Shown one piece after another: positions 43,490 to 52,589 of a stretch of DNA of 64,000 nucleotides (position 1 is its first letter; every line of letters begins with the position of its first letter). Origin of the DNA: Gammaproteobacteria bacterium (GTDB lineage Bacteria; Pseudomonadota; Gammaproteobacteria; Steroidobacterales; Steroidobacteraceae). Below the pieces are notes generated by a model, which worked only from the letters and a program-made list of their open reading frames with translations, did no database searches and was not told the origin of the DNA. The translations under genes were made by a program, and so were the position numbers. The stretch covers positions 1 to 64,000 of the forward strand of contig JAJPKM010000021.1 in assembly GCA_021323735.1 (NCBI GenBank), written 5' to 3'.

Positions 43490-45109
43490 ATGGAGACAAT
43501 TGGCGGCGATTTGCGCCAAATGCAGCGAACCCCGCTGGCGGCATCTCACGTCCAGGCAATGCGTGCCGAGGGCAAGATCGTCACCTACCCTGCCGGTACC
43601 TTCCTGGCCCGGCCGGGCGAGCCCATAGAGCGCTTTGTCTACGTCGAGGAGGGAGAGATCGAAGTGGTCAACCCCTTTACCGATGCGCGGCACTTGCCCT
43701 CAACGCTCGGTCCGACCCAGTTCATGGGCGAAATCGCCTTTCTGAACGGGGGTGCCTGGTCGATGCCGATGCGCACAGCGCGCGAAACGCGGGTGATCGA
43801 AGTGCCGCGTCAGGCGATGCTGACGCTGATGTCCCGTATTCCCGAGATGTCCGACATCATCATCACCGTGTTCTCCGCCCGCCGCCGCCGACAGCTCGAC
43901 GACCACGACGGCAGCTTGCGGCTGATCGGGGAAGACGAGGACCGAAACGTGCGCCGGATCGCGGAGTTCGCCAACCGCAACCGCATGCCCTATACCTCGC
44001 TACGTCTGGGGAGCCCCGAGGCGGAGGCGACCGCCCGCGGCTGCTCGATCACTCCGGGCGAGCCCGCGGTGATTTTCGGACGCAACGTCGTCGTCACGGA
44101 TCCCACGCCGGAAAAGGTGGCACGCCTGATCGGCCTCAAACTCGACTTCAAATATGACGAAATATTCGACGTACTGATCGTTGGGGGTGGACCTGCGGGC
44201 GTCGCCGCCGGCGTGTATGCGGGCGCAGAAGGCCTGTGCGCGCTGGTCGTGGAAGACGTGGCGATCGGCGGCCAGGCAGGCACCTCGAGCCGCATCGAGA
44301 ACTACATGGGCTTCCCGACCGGTATTTCCGGTGCCGATCTGGTCTGGCGCGGCGGAGTGCAGGCGATGAAGTTCGGCACACGCTTCGCGATGCCGCGGCG
44401 GGTGGTGCTCCTGCAGCACCTCGAGGATGAGAGCTTCTGCGCCGTATTCGACGACGGCCAGCGCGTTCGCGCCAAGTCTGTGGTGGTTGCAACCGGGGTG
44501 CAGTACCGCCGGCTGCGGCTCGACCGCCTCGCCGAGTTCGAAGGGACCGGCGTTTATTATGCCGCGACCGAGATGGAAGCGCGCTACTGTAAGGGAACGG
44601 AGGCCGTCATCATCGGCGGCGGCAATTCGGCAGGGCAAGCCGCAATGTTTCTGAGCCGCTCGGCAAGCTGCGTACGCGTACTGGTTCGCGGGGCATCGTT
44701 GGCGGCCTCCATGTCGAGCTACCTCTCCAACCGGCTGGAAGCGGATCCGAGGATATCCCTGGAATACGCCGCCGAAGTAACCGCGCTGCACGGCGCCGAT
44801 CATCTTGAGGCGGTTAGCATCCGCGACGCGGCGACCGGTGTGACACGCGTCGTCGACACGCGCGCACTGTTCATCATGGTGGGCGCCGCACCCAACACCG
44901 AATGGCTCTCGGGTCTCGTCAAGCTCGACAATAAAGGGTTCGTGATCACCGGTTCCGGCGCGGACTCGGCCGCCTCGCCCTTCGCCACCACGATGCCCGG
45001 CATTTTCGCGGTGGGCGATGTGCGCGCCGGTTCGGTGAAGCGCGTAGCCTCCTCCGTTGGCGAGGGATCTGTCGTGATTTCCAAGGTCTGGGAGTTCCTC
45101 AACCGCTGA
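43490..45109 (+). CDS. Cyclic-nucleotide-binding domain fused to thioredoxin reductase-like enzyme
   Basis: A 539-residue protein. Residues 1-130 are a cyclic-nucleotide-binding-like domain (GTFLARPGEPIERFVYVEEGEIEVV, MGEIAFLNGG). A short linker-like region (130-225) precedes an FAD/NAD(P)-binding pyridine nucleotide reductase (FDVLIVGGGPAGVAAGVYAGAEG, VVVATGVQYRRLRL, AVIIGGGNSAGQAAMFLS, GIFAVGDVRAGSVKR). The site of the thioredoxin-reductase CxxC reads IGGQAGTSSRIENYMGF, with no redox cysteine pair, so it cannot be a true thioredoxin reductase and may reduce another acceptor. TAGGAG precedes the ATG at 43490. Confidence 0.9.
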   Translation: METIGGDLRQMQRTPLAASHVQAMRAEGKIVTYPAGTFLARPGEPIERFVYVEEGEIEVVNPFTDARHLPSTLGPTQFMGEIAFLNGGAWSMPMRTARETRVIEVPRQAMLTLMSRIPEMSDIIITVFSARRRRQLDDHDGSLRLIGEDEDRNVRRIAEFANRNRMPYTSLRLGSPEAEATARGCSITPGEPAVIFGRNVVVTDPTPEKVARLIGLKLDFKYDEIFDVLIVGGGPAGVAAGVYAGAEGLCALVVEDVAIGGQAGTSSRIENYMGFPTGISGADLVWRGGVQAMKFGTRFAMPRRVVLLQHLEDESFCAVFDDGQRVRAKSVVVATGVQYRRLRLDRLAEFEGTGVYYAATEMEARYCKGTEAVIIGGGNSAGQAAMFLSRSASCVRVLVRGASLAASMSSYLSNRLEADPRISLEYAAEVTALHGADHLEAVSIRDAATGVTRVVDTRALFIMVGAAPNTEWLSGLVKLDNKGFVITGSGADSAASPFATTMPGIFAVGDVRAGSVKRVASSVGEGSVVISKVWEFLNR

Positions 45110-45247
45110 GGCCGGAACCGATGCGCGCTCCGATCAGCCTTGCATCGGTACGTGTACTCGACCTTGACGATCCAAGAACAGCCCGAATTTGTCGACTCTC
45201 CTAAAAACATGTCAAGTGGCTTGGAGTAAAATAACCCTCTTTGGGAG

Positions 45248-45264
45248 TACTCTGTAATAGAGTA
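45248..45264. promoter_or_regulatory. Palindrome upstream of hicBA (putative operator)
   Basis: TACTCT (45248-45253) and AGAGTA (45259-45264) are perfect inverted arms around GTAAT, 37 bases before the antitoxin ATG. HicB-type antitoxins autorepress by binding palindromes near their promoter, so this is a candidate site. Confidence 0.5.
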
Positions 45265-45300
45265 TCGTCAACTCGACCCAGGAGGACCAGAGGCGAACCC

Positions 45301-45519
45301 ATGGAACACATGATTCAGTTGCACATCGAGAAGCTACCCGAGGGCGTGTATCTGGCCACCAGCGATGAGGTGCAGGGTTTGGTCGCCCAGGGGCGCACTA
45401 TTCAAGAGACGATCGAGATCGCGCGCGATGTGGCTAAGAAGCTAATCGAAGCACAGACGGATGCCTCTCTGCCCACCGTAGCTGAGTCCTTTGATTATCC
45501 GATGATCATCGGGACCTGA
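45301..45519 (+). CDS. hicB: HicB-like antitoxin
   Basis: A 72-residue protein with a degenerate RNase H-like HicB fold: IQLHIEKLPEGVYLATSDEVQGLVAQG and TIQETIEIARDVAKKLIEA. It should bind and neutralise the toxin encoded next. GAGG lies 7 bases before the ATG. The toxin ATG overlaps its TGA by one base. The order antitoxin first is opposite to the most common hicAB order. Confidence 0.8.
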   Translation: MEHMIQLHIEKLPEGVYLATSDEVQGLVAQGRTIQETIEIARDVAKKLIEAQTDASLPTVAESFDYPMIIGT

Positions 45520-45746
45520 TGGGACGACTGGCCGGTTTTACTTACCGCGACATCACCCGGCGACTAAAAACGCTGGGCTTAGAGTTCCATCGTCAGGCGG
45601 CCGGCAGCCATGAGATTTGGCGTCACCCCGCGACCAACCGCTATACCACTATCCCCAACCATCCCGGCGATATGCCCGAAGGCACGCTGCGCGCCATCTT
45701 GAAGCAGGCCGGTATCGAGCCGGAAGTGTTTCTACAAAAGAAGTGA
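45519..45746 (+). CDS. hicA: HicA-like toxin
   Basis: A 75-residue protein of the HicA/YcfA family. It reads FTYRDITRRLKTLGLEFHRQAAGSHEIWRHP with the signature G-S-H containing the catalytic histidine, then TTIPNHPGDMPEGTLRAILKQAGI. HicA is an mRNA-cleaving double-stranded RNA-binding-fold toxin. It is coupled to hicB by the overlapping TGATG. Confidence 0.88.
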   Translation: MGRLAGFTYRDITRRLKTLGLEFHRQAAGSHEIWRHPATNRYTTIPNHPGDMPEGTLRAILKQAGIEPEVFLQKK

Positions 45747-45807
45747 TTGGCAACCGCTTGCAATGCCGGAGTGCGCCGTGCGTTCGCCCTCGAGACAACG
45801 CAGCCGC

Positions 45808-46380
45808 CTATCGAGCGAGCCGTGCTGCGATTCGATCCGCGAGCTCCGCCAGAAGTTCGCTGAGACGGCTGGCGAGTTCTCCGGGCGTACCGGCCGCCGC
45901 CGATTCGAGCGTGACGACATCACCGCTGCCCACCGATGCGGGGCCTGCGCCGGCCTGCCAGCTGGCCACGAATATCGCACCCCTTGAGTCATTGCCGGAG
46001 CGCAGGATGACCACGTTCAATCCCAGTGCACCGTCCGGCTTGTCGAGCGGTGCCAGAATGACTTTGCCGGGCGGCAATCGCGCAACTAAATCGGCGGTCA
46101 GGGTTTGCTGCGCCATCCGCGGCAGTGACGCGGCCCAGTGGTCGAGCTCATGGATGACGAGGTCGCCGGAAGTGGATTGGGTGACGATCTCGGCCCGATC
46201 CATGTCGGCCGGCAGATGCACCACCTCGACACGCACCGCGGGCCCGCTGTAGGACACCGTGCCTCGCGCGGGCACGGGGTGCAATGAATATAGCCGCGTG
46301 GGAGCGCTCGAGCATGCGCCGACGGCGAGCATGCAAAACCCCATGTACAAGAGATTTCGCAGGCGAATTGGCTGTTTCAT
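45808..46380 (-). CDS. pqiC: PqiC-like lipoprotein
   Basis: A 190-residue lipoprotein with lipobox AVGACSS, so anchored in the outer membrane. The ABC-type transport auxiliary (DUF330) region has RLYSLHPVPA, VRVEVVHLPADMDRAEIV, DLVIHELDHWAASLPRMAQQTLTADL and a C-terminal helix. PqiC forms the outer-membrane ring that meets the PqiB tube. Its ATG overlaps the pqiB stop as ATGA. It is convergent with hicA. Confidence 0.9.
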   Translation of the reverse strand: MKQPIRLRNLLYMGFCMLAVGACSSAPTRLYSLHPVPARGTVSYSGPAVRVEVVHLPADMDRAEIVTQSTSGDLVIHELDHWAASLPRMAQQTLTADLVARLPPGKVILAPLDKPDGALGLNVVILRSGNDSRGAIFVASWQAGAGPASVGSGDVVTLESAAAGTPGELASRLSELLAELADRIAARLAR

Positions 46381-48056
46381 GGAGTTTTTCTCTTGCCGCG
46401 CAGCAGCGCTTCGGGATGGCGCGACAGATAGTCGCTTAAGGATCGGATCGAGCGGGCGGCCTCGGACAGTTGCTGAATGGCTTCGCCCAAGTTGCCGTCC
46501 CCGCCGCCGTTGTCGCCCTGTAGCAGACGGTGTGCTTCGGAAGCGGCAGCGGACAACTGCTCGGCCGTGTTCTTGAGATTCTCGAGCAGCGGCCCTACCT
46601 GCGGTTTGGCATCGCTCAGCATGGCATCGAGGCTTGCCAACGACGCGCCGAGGTGCGTGAGGCTGGACTGCAGATCGGGCGAATCGACGAGTTGCGCGAG
46701 CCGCGCGCTGACGGTGCGCAGATTGTCCCCGATCTCGGCAAATGGCACTGAGTTCAAATTGCCGAGCAGTAGACCGGCCTGATTGCTCAGGTCCTCCAAG
46801 CCGCCACCCGCGGCCGTCGGGAAACGAGGCGGCTCTCCCGCTTCGAGCCGCGCCGTAGATCCGCCGCGCGTCTTCACCAAAGCGATGGTTTGCTCGCCGA
46901 TCAGCGCCGGAACTTGCCGGAGCTGAGCTCGGTAACCCGAGCGCACGAGTTGCGTGAATTTCGTATCCGTCGCCGCGCGCCAACCGTCCCCCGGCGACTG
47001 CGCGGCGACCAAGTGCAATTGCTGGGGATAGATGTCCGCGACGGCAATGGTTCGGGGTTCGCCTGATCGGGGGTCAAAGCTCAGGCGCACCGAACGCACG
47101 TCTCCGATCTCAAACCCGAGCAAGGTCACGGCGGCGTCCTGTTTCAGTTCACCGGCGTCGCCGTGGAAGAGGAACTCATAGGACACGGTGGGTCCGGTCA
47201 AACCGGCGCGCGCGGCACTGTGCGATTCGTACAGCACGAAGGGTTGTTCCGCAGGGGCGCGCACCTCCGCCGCTGCCTCATCGGCATGTACGTCGACGTC
47301 GATGCCACCCGCGAGCAGCGCGGCGGCGGGTGCGAAGCTCGCCGATATGCCATCGTTGAAATGCAGGCGCACCGGACTGATCTTCCAGAAACGCGCACCC
47401 ATGGTGATGAGCGTATCGAAGGGCTCGAAGATGAAGATCTCGATGGTAAATGCATCCTTGCCGTCGAACTTGATCTCGCTCACCTTGCCGATTGCCTGGC
47501 CGTGGAACAGCACCACCGAACCCTCGTGCACGGAATTGATCTTGCTGGCGAAGAGCCGATAGCGCACACCCTTGTCGCTCGGCAGAATGATGGGAGCCTT
47601 CTCCAGGCCGACAAAGGTCGTCGTGGGTTCGCCGCTTTCTCCGGGTGCGTAGCCGATCGCAATGCCGGAGAACACGGCCTTCAGAGAACTCAAATCGGTA
47701 ATGTTGGGCGACGCACCGATCAACCAAAAGCGCGCATTCGAATTCAACCCCGCTCTGGCCTCGGGCACCATTCGCAACTTGAAGTCGAGACTGCGCCCAT
47801 CTTTATTCGGCTCGATCTTCAGCAACTGCCCCGCCTCTACTCCTTGGTAGAGCACCTTGGTCTCGCCGGCACGCGCTCCGGCCGCCCGCTCGAATGTAAC
47901 GGTCACGGTCTCACCGCGATGCGTGACGGATTCGACACCGAGATAGGCGACGATGATGAGCGAGGCGATCGGAATCGCCCAGACCAGATTCGGCAGGCGG
48001 GAGCGGCGCCGTAGGCTGTTGGGCACGGACGCCATGGGATCGGCGGGCTCGTTCAC
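46377..48056 (-). CDS. pqiB: PqiB, MCE-domain lipid transport tube
   Basis: A 559-residue protein with one N-terminal helix (LVWAIPIASLIIVAYLG) and three consecutive MCE domains (about residues 45-140, 160-270, 285-400), then a long C-terminal helical part (from about 420). The MCE starts are visible as VTVTFERAAGARAGETKVLYQGVEAG, YRLFASKINSVHEGSVVLFHGQAIG, and YEFLFHGDAGELKQDAAVTLLG, each quoted in pieces here. The trimers or hexamers form a channel for lipids across the periplasm. GTG start overlapping the pqiA stop (GTGA). Confidence 0.92.
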   Translation of the reverse strand: MNEPADPMASVPNSLRRRSRLPNLVWAIPIASLIIVAYLGVESVTHRGETVTVTFERAAGARAGETKVLYQGVEAGQLLKIEPNKDGRSLDFKLRMVPEARAGLNSNARFWLIGASPNITDLSSLKAVFSGIAIGYAPGESGEPTTTFVGLEKAPIILPSDKGVRYRLFASKINSVHEGSVVLFHGQAIGKVSEIKFDGKDAFTIEIFIFEPFDTLITMGARFWKISPVRLHFNDGISASFAPAAALLAGGIDVDVHADEAAAEVRAPAEQPFVLYESHSAARAGLTGPTVSYEFLFHGDAGELKQDAAVTLLGFEIGDVRSVRLSFDPRSGEPRTIAVADIYPQQLHLVAAQSPGDGWRAATDTKFTQLVRSGYRAQLRQVPALIGEQTIALVKTRGGSTARLEAGEPPRFPTAAGGGLEDLSNQAGLLLGNLNSVPFAEIGDNLRTVSARLAQLVDSPDLQSSLTHLGASLASLDAMLSDAKPQVGPLLENLKNTAEQLSAAASEAHRLLQGDNGGGDGNLGEAIQQLSEAARSIRSLSDYLSRHPEALLRGKRKTP

Positions 48057-49315
48057 GTACGCTTACCCGCGGCGTCCCACATGAGGCGCGGATCGAAGGC
48101 CTTGACCGCCAGCGAGGTGAGTATGACCACGGCGGTAAATGGGGTGGCCGCGGGCTGCGCATGCCCGTCGATCAATCCGTTGAACTGCAGTACCGGCACG
48201 AAGCAGGCAATGGTCAGTGGATCCACCATGGACCAGCGTCCAGCCTCCTCGACGATGCGATAGACGCGCGTCTTCGCCACCAGATGCTTCGATTGCCTCT
48301 TCAGTGCCGAGGCGATGCACCAGGCGAGCCCCGCCATCTTCAGCAGCGGAATGGTGAAGCTCGCCGTAAAGACCAACAGCGCCAGACCGAATAGATGCGA
48401 GTCGAGCAAATCCAGGACCCCGCCGAGCACGGTGTAGGAGGTCGGCGTCAAGCCGATGGGAATGGTGGCGATGGGGTACAGATTTGCGGGAATGTAGAGC
48501 AGCAACGAGGCCAGGAGGAGCGCAAGTGAGCGTGAATAACTACGGGTCTTGCGCGCATGCACGATGTCGCCGCAGCGCGGACACGCCTGCCCCTCGCAGG
48601 AGTCCGCGACCAACAACCCGCAGCTCAGGCAGCCGATCACGGACGTAGGATCGGTGCAGCGCCGTTCCCAGCCGATCATGTGCCACACGCCCACCTTGTC
48701 CAGGCTGGCGCGCGCGGCGACGCCGAGCACGACTGCCGCCATGAAGAAAATGGCGCCGCCATCGATGGTGGCGGGAATCGAGGTGCGCATACGAAAGTAC
48801 GCCACCAGCAACCCCAGGAGAAAAACATCGAGCATGGCCCAAGTCTGCAGGGCGTTGCACAGCCGGAAGGCCGCGGGCAGCCAACGCGGCTTGTCGCCGG
48901 CACGCAAGGCGAACAGCACCGCCGACAGGCTCAACAGTCTCAGCAGTGGGAACACGAGGATGAACAAGCCCACCACCACGGCGAGCAGCGGCTGACCTTC
49001 GCGCCAGAGGATGGTGATGCTGGAGAACAGATGGCTGGTGCGCGTGGCGCCGAGCGCCGATGTGGTGAGAAACGGCAGCGTCCAGGCAGGAATCAGCAGC
49101 AGGAGCGCGCCCAGCGCGCACGCCAGCGCAACATTCGGATCGGTACCGGCGCAATGCTCCAAGCGCGAACGGCAGCGCAGGCACGCCACCACGACGCGGT
49201 GGTCCCGCAATGGCACGAACTGAACCAGGTCACAGTACGGGCACCGCACCTCATGCTCGTATTGCGCGCTCCTGGCCTCGCGCGACCATCCCGCTTCAGC
49301 GACTCGTACATTCAT
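48053..49315 (-). CDS. pqiA: PqiA, inner-membrane protein of the Pqi system
   Basis: A 420-residue protein made of two PqiA repeats. Each begins with a CxxC zinc pair: CPYCDLVQF and CLRCRSRLEH first, then CLSCGLLVADSCEGQACPRCGD. Each is followed by four hydrophobic helices (for example SHLFSSITILWREGQPLLAVVV and IPANLYPIATIPIGL). It anchors the PqiBC machine in the inner membrane and helps maintain envelope integrity under stress. It is the first gene of pqiABC; the promoter lies in the 65-base gap to the nitroreductase end. Confidence 0.92.
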   Translation of the reverse strand: MNVRVAEAGWSREARSAQYEHEVRCPYCDLVQFVPLRDHRVVVACLRCRSRLEHCAGTDPNVALACALGALLLLIPAWTLPFLTTSALGATRTSHLFSSITILWREGQPLLAVVVGLFILVFPLLRLLSLSAVLFALRAGDKPRWLPAAFRLCNALQTWAMLDVFLLGLLVAYFRMRTSIPATIDGGAIFFMAAVVLGVAARASLDKVGVWHMIGWERRCTDPTSVIGCLSCGLLVADSCEGQACPRCGDIVHARKTRSYSRSLALLLASLLLYIPANLYPIATIPIGLTPTSYTVLGGVLDLLDSHLFGLALLVFTASFTIPLLKMAGLAWCIASALKRQSKHLVAKTRVYRIVEEAGRWSMVDPLTIACFVPVLQFNGLIDGHAQPAATPFTAVVILTSLAVKAFDPRLMWDAAGKRT

Positions 49316-49380
49316 AGTAGGCCCTATGAAGCTTCAAGCATCGCGATTCATTTGGCAAATGCAGCGATCGTTTCCCGGCA

Positions 49381-49980
49381 TCACGTGTGCGGGAAACCGC
49401 CCTCGAAGACCAGTTCCTGCAGCGGCAGGCGGGTATTGGGTTGCTCTTTCGCCTGCAGCTTCTCGGGGAGCACGGACTTGTCGGCCTGCTTGCCGATGGC
49501 ATAGACCGCTTCGACCCGGTGTGCCGCCGGCACGGCGAGTTCGACGATCGCCCGCTCCAGGTCAAAACCGGCCATTCCATGCAGGTACCAACCCATCTTT
49601 CTGGCCTGCAGGGCGAGGAAGCCCGACGCAGTTCCCGCGTCCAACGAGTGACTGTGCGAGGGCACGTCGGCGTCGCTTCCCGGGAGACGCATGTGGGACT
49701 TCGACACGATGAACACCAGCGCCGCTGCGTTCTGCGCCCAGATCTGATTGGATGGGACCAATAAATGCAGGAACTTGGTCCAATGAGGTGTATCGCGGCG
49801 GGCGTACAGAAAGCGCCATGGCTGCGCGTTGAACGACGAAGGCGCCCAATGCGCCGCATCCAACATCGTGAACAGCTCAGCCGTAGAAATCGCCTCACCG
49901 GTAAATGCACGCGGCGACCATCGATCGAGAAACATCGGATCGATCGGAAACTCCGACTCGCGGGAATTGAATTTCGTCAT
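49381..49980 (-). CDS. Nitroreductase family protein
   Basis: A 199-residue FMN enzyme. The FMN-binding start reads LDRWSPRAFTGEAISTAEL, then LDAAHWAPSSFNAQPWRFLYARR and a late DLERAIVELAVPAAHRVEAVYAIGK. It reduces nitroaromatics, quinones or similar with NAD(P)H. The ATG at 49980 is chosen; a GTG start three codons earlier is possible. It precedes pqiA by 65 bases in the same direction and might be co-transcribed. Confidence 0.87.
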   Translation of the reverse strand: MTKFNSRESEFPIDPMFLDRWSPRAFTGEAISTAELFTMLDAAHWAPSSFNAQPWRFLYARRDTPHWTKFLHLLVPSNQIWAQNAAALVFIVSKSHMRLPGSDADVPSHSHSLDAGTASGFLALQARKMGWYLHGMAGFDLERAIVELAVPAAHRVEAVYAIGKQADKSVLPEKLQAKEQPNTRLPLQELVFEGGFPHT

Positions 49981-50255
49981 GTATTGCACCAGGCTTGCAC
50001 CAACGACCTCGATGAGTCTCTATTGCTCGTGAACATATTATGAATATACCGATCTTTCATGAATTGTTCAGGCATACCCACCGCGACCTGCGTGCCCAAT
50101 CAGCAATCCGGATCCGTGATTAATTTGAAATTTGACGCCCTGACCGGCGCCGGCGGAATCCCTGACGCAAAATCCGCGATTGGGAAATGATTCACGCGGC
50201 AATGACGACATGGGATTGACCCATCCGGGATTCACCCATACGGCCTATCGGCGCC

Positions 50256-50627
50256 CTATTCCCCGCCCAGTTTGATCTCCAGGTCGTTCACCACCCGCCG
50301 CACGCCAGGGATGCGTCGGCTGAGGCGGATGGCGTTGCGTAAATCCCAGTCCTCGTAAACGATGCCGTGCAGTGTTGCAACGCCGTTCATGACGGTGACC
50401 GTGATATGCTCGCTATTCACATACGCATCGGCCGCCAAGGCAGTTTCGACCTGGCGCTGCAGACGCGCATCGGCAACCGGATCAGGCTGACGTCTTGCCG
50501 TCACCACCACTTCGCTGAGCGGTCGATTTGCCAGTGCCGGCGCGTCGGCCCCTGCCGCGCCACCGCCGATGACTCCCATCACGAGCAGGGCGGCGGCCAA
50601 TTTGGCATCGAACCCATAGGTTTGCAT
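50256..50627 (-). CDS. Exported BON-domain protein
   Basis: A 123-residue protein with a signal peptide (LAAALLVMGVIGGGAAGADA) and one BON domain: RLQRQVETALAADAYVNSEHITVTV, NGVATLHGIVYEDWDLRNAIRLSRRIPGVRRVVNDLEI, cut into pieces. BON domains bind phospholipid or other membrane parts. It lies about 16 bases from the HpnL-like gene end, in the same direction. Confidence 0.85.
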   Translation of the reverse strand: MQTYGFDAKLAAALLVMGVIGGGAAGADAPALANRPLSEVVVTARRQPDPVADARLQRQVETALAADAYVNSEHITVTVMNGVATLHGIVYEDWDLRNAIRLSRRIPGVRRVVNDLEIKLGGE

Positions 50628-50643
50628 ACCTTGGAAAATCCTC

Positions 50644-51621
50644 TCACGCCCGGGTGGGGTGCGACCGGGCGCGGTGGCCCTCGACTGCCTGCCAGACCAG
50701 CAGCGTGGGTACTCCCAATCCTAAGTCGCGCGCCCTTTTTAAAAGTGATACCGCCAATCCGATCTCAGGTCCTATGCCGAACAGGGGCGAAAGAACTACA
50801 TAAGCCGCTTCTTGCACGCCGAGCGCATGAGGGATGAATACGGCGGCGCTTCGGGTGGCGCAAACCACACTTTCGATCGCCAAGACAGATGCCGGATCGA
50901 CGCGCGCGCCGATGAGGCGAAAGGCGATCCAGGCACTCGCCGCACTGGCGATCCATCCCACGAAGTGAATGACGCTGGAAGCCGCGACACGCGAACGGGA
51001 ACGATAGATGGCTTTGAGCTCAACGCTGACCGCCGCGGTTCGCCCCAGCGCACTGGGCAGGATGCGCACCATGAGCCGCTCGATGAGGCCCTGCCCGTGG
51101 CGCTGCAAAGCGAGGAAGACGCCGGCCGCGCCGATGGCGCATACCAGCCCGATGAACAGACCCTGCATCAGGGAATGGGCGAAGGAGGTGGCCGGCGCCC
51201 GCAAATCCAGGATCACCAGTCCCAGCGCGACATAGGCGATTTGCGCCAGCATCTCGGTGGTCACGTCGACCACGGTCGAGGCATACACCAAAGCGTTCGG
51301 TACGCCGTTTAAGATGCCCACGCGCGCACCCAGCACGATTCCCCCCAGCTGGGAGAAGGGCAGCACATCGCTGGCGGCATCGCGCACCATGCGCGCCCAG
51401 ATGAAGGTCCGCGCACTCACCGGCGGCGAGGCAGGTAGCAGGACGTACCAGGCACCGCCCAAGATGATGAACAGACCCAAGCCGTAAAGACAAAGCAATC
51501 CGAAACCGCCCCACCCCACCGCGCCGACCGCCGCAAAGACGGCGCCAATGCCGGCGTACATGACCAGATAGACGGTCAGCGCGATCCCAAGAAGCGCGAT
51601 GATGGCGACGCGGAGTTTCAC
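50644..51621 (-). CDS. hpnL: HpnL-like integral membrane protein
   Basis: A 325-residue protein with about eight hydrophobic helices, from the lysylphosphatidylglycerol-synthase transmembrane/flippase family (YbhN/HpnL). Traits: YLVMYAGIGAVFAAVGAVGWGGF, DVLPFSQLGGIVLGARVGI, VDVTTEMLAQIAYVALGL and FIPHALGVQEAAYVVLSPLFGI. HpnL belongs to hopanoid-producing clusters in other bacteria; the presence of hpnJ two genes upstream supports the same role. The GTG at 51621 with GGAA 5 bases upstream is favoured over the TTG at 51639. Confidence 0.7.
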   Translation of the reverse strand: MKLRVAIIALLGIALTVYLVMYAGIGAVFAAVGAVGWGGFGLLCLYGLGLFIILGGAWYVLLPASPPVSARTFIWARMVRDAASDVLPFSQLGGIVLGARVGILNGVPNALVYASTVVDVTTEMLAQIAYVALGLVILDLRAPATSFAHSLMQGLFIGLVCAIGAAGVFLALQRHGQGLIERLMVRILPSALGRTAAVSVELKAIYRSRSRVAASSVIHFVGWIASAASAWIAFRLIGARVDPASVLAIESVVCATRSAAVFIPHALGVQEAAYVVLSPLFGIGPEIGLAVSLLKRARDLGLGVPTLLVWQAVEGHRARSHPTRA

Positions 51622-51663
51622 GCAGTTCCGGCGAGGCAACTACCCGTAAGCTTCACAAGCGTT

Positions 51664-52548
51664 TCACGATCGGATGAAACGTCGCGCCAGTCTGGCCAAC
51701 GCGGGGACCAAGGCGGGCCGCAGCAGACGCCGATCATAGGAACTCATACGCCGGCTGTTTTCCGCCAGGCAAATATCGATCAATTCCCCGACCTTGATAT
51801 CATCGCCGACCGACTTCGCGCCCGTTACCGTGAAGTTGTTGTCCTGCACGCCGTTGCCCATGTCGCGCGCAATGCCGATGCGCTCCCAAATCAGGAACAA
51901 CCAGACGGCCAACACCTTCAGCTCGAAAAACGGCCGCCGCCAGAAGGGCATCGTTCGACGGTGCCACGCCGCCCAATTGACGAAGAATAGAATATGCCGC
52001 GCTTCCTCTTGAATGACGGGCTCGAAAGTGTCTACCAGCGCGGCGGGGAAGAACCCGGAACGTTTGGCGGATTCGAACAGGCCGAAGGCAAAGAAGCTGT
52101 CGATGCACTCGCTGTAGCCGGTGACCATGAATGCCCATTCCGGGTCGCCACGTACCACATACTCCGGTTCGGGTGCGAGGGTGACGCCATACGCAGCTAC
52201 CAGATTGGACAGCACCAGTTTATGCCGGCCCTCCTCGAAGGCATTGAGCTCGATGGCCTTGCGCAACAAGGGATCGGCCGTGATCGCGGCATAGGAAGCC
52301 ACGTTGAGCCGTGCCCTGCCCTCGGTCTGCACGGCAATATCCCAGATGGGCAGGCTCACCAGGCGATCCTTGGCTTCGGTTTCGAGCTGGGGCCAGTCGA
52401 TCACCGCCGGCTTGTACGGATCGAAGGTATCCAGCAAGGTGCGGCAAAAGAGCACCTTGTGCGCATCGCTTCCGCGCTTGATCGGTCCGTCCGGAAACGG
52501 TTCGAACTCGCGAGAGGTTTCGGAAACTCTCGCCATCGGCACACTCAT
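51664..52548 (-). CDS. Ferritin-like domain protein in the hopanoid-type run
   Basis: A 294-residue protein. Its central helices hold paired acidic and histidine residues of a ferritin-like di-iron fold: IELNAFEEGRHKLVLSNL (E-x-x-R-H) and FEPVIQEEARHILFFVNW (E-E-x-R-H), about 75 residues apart. The rest is helical, with amphipathic parts near the C-terminus. Di-iron enzymes of this fold oxidise or desaturate lipids and related compounds. It lies between hpnL and hpnJ on the same strand, so a role in the same lipid pathway is likely, but no function has been assigned that I know. Confidence 0.75.
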   Translation of the reverse strand: MSVPMARVSETSREFEPFPDGPIKRGSDAHKVLFCRTLLDTFDPYKPAVIDWPQLETEAKDRLVSLPIWDIAVQTEGRARLNVASYAAITADPLLRKAIELNAFEEGRHKLVLSNLVAAYGVTLAPEPEYVVRGDPEWAFMVTGYSECIDSFFAFGLFESAKRSGFFPAALVDTFEPVIQEEARHILFFVNWAAWHRRTMPFWRRPFFELKVLAVWLFLIWERIGIARDMGNGVQDNNFTVTGAKSVGDDIKVGELIDICLAENSRRMSSYDRRLLRPALVPALARLARRFIRS

Positions 52549-52589
52549 CGTCTTTAAGTCTCCAGCATCCGCCGACGTGACCGCCCGAC

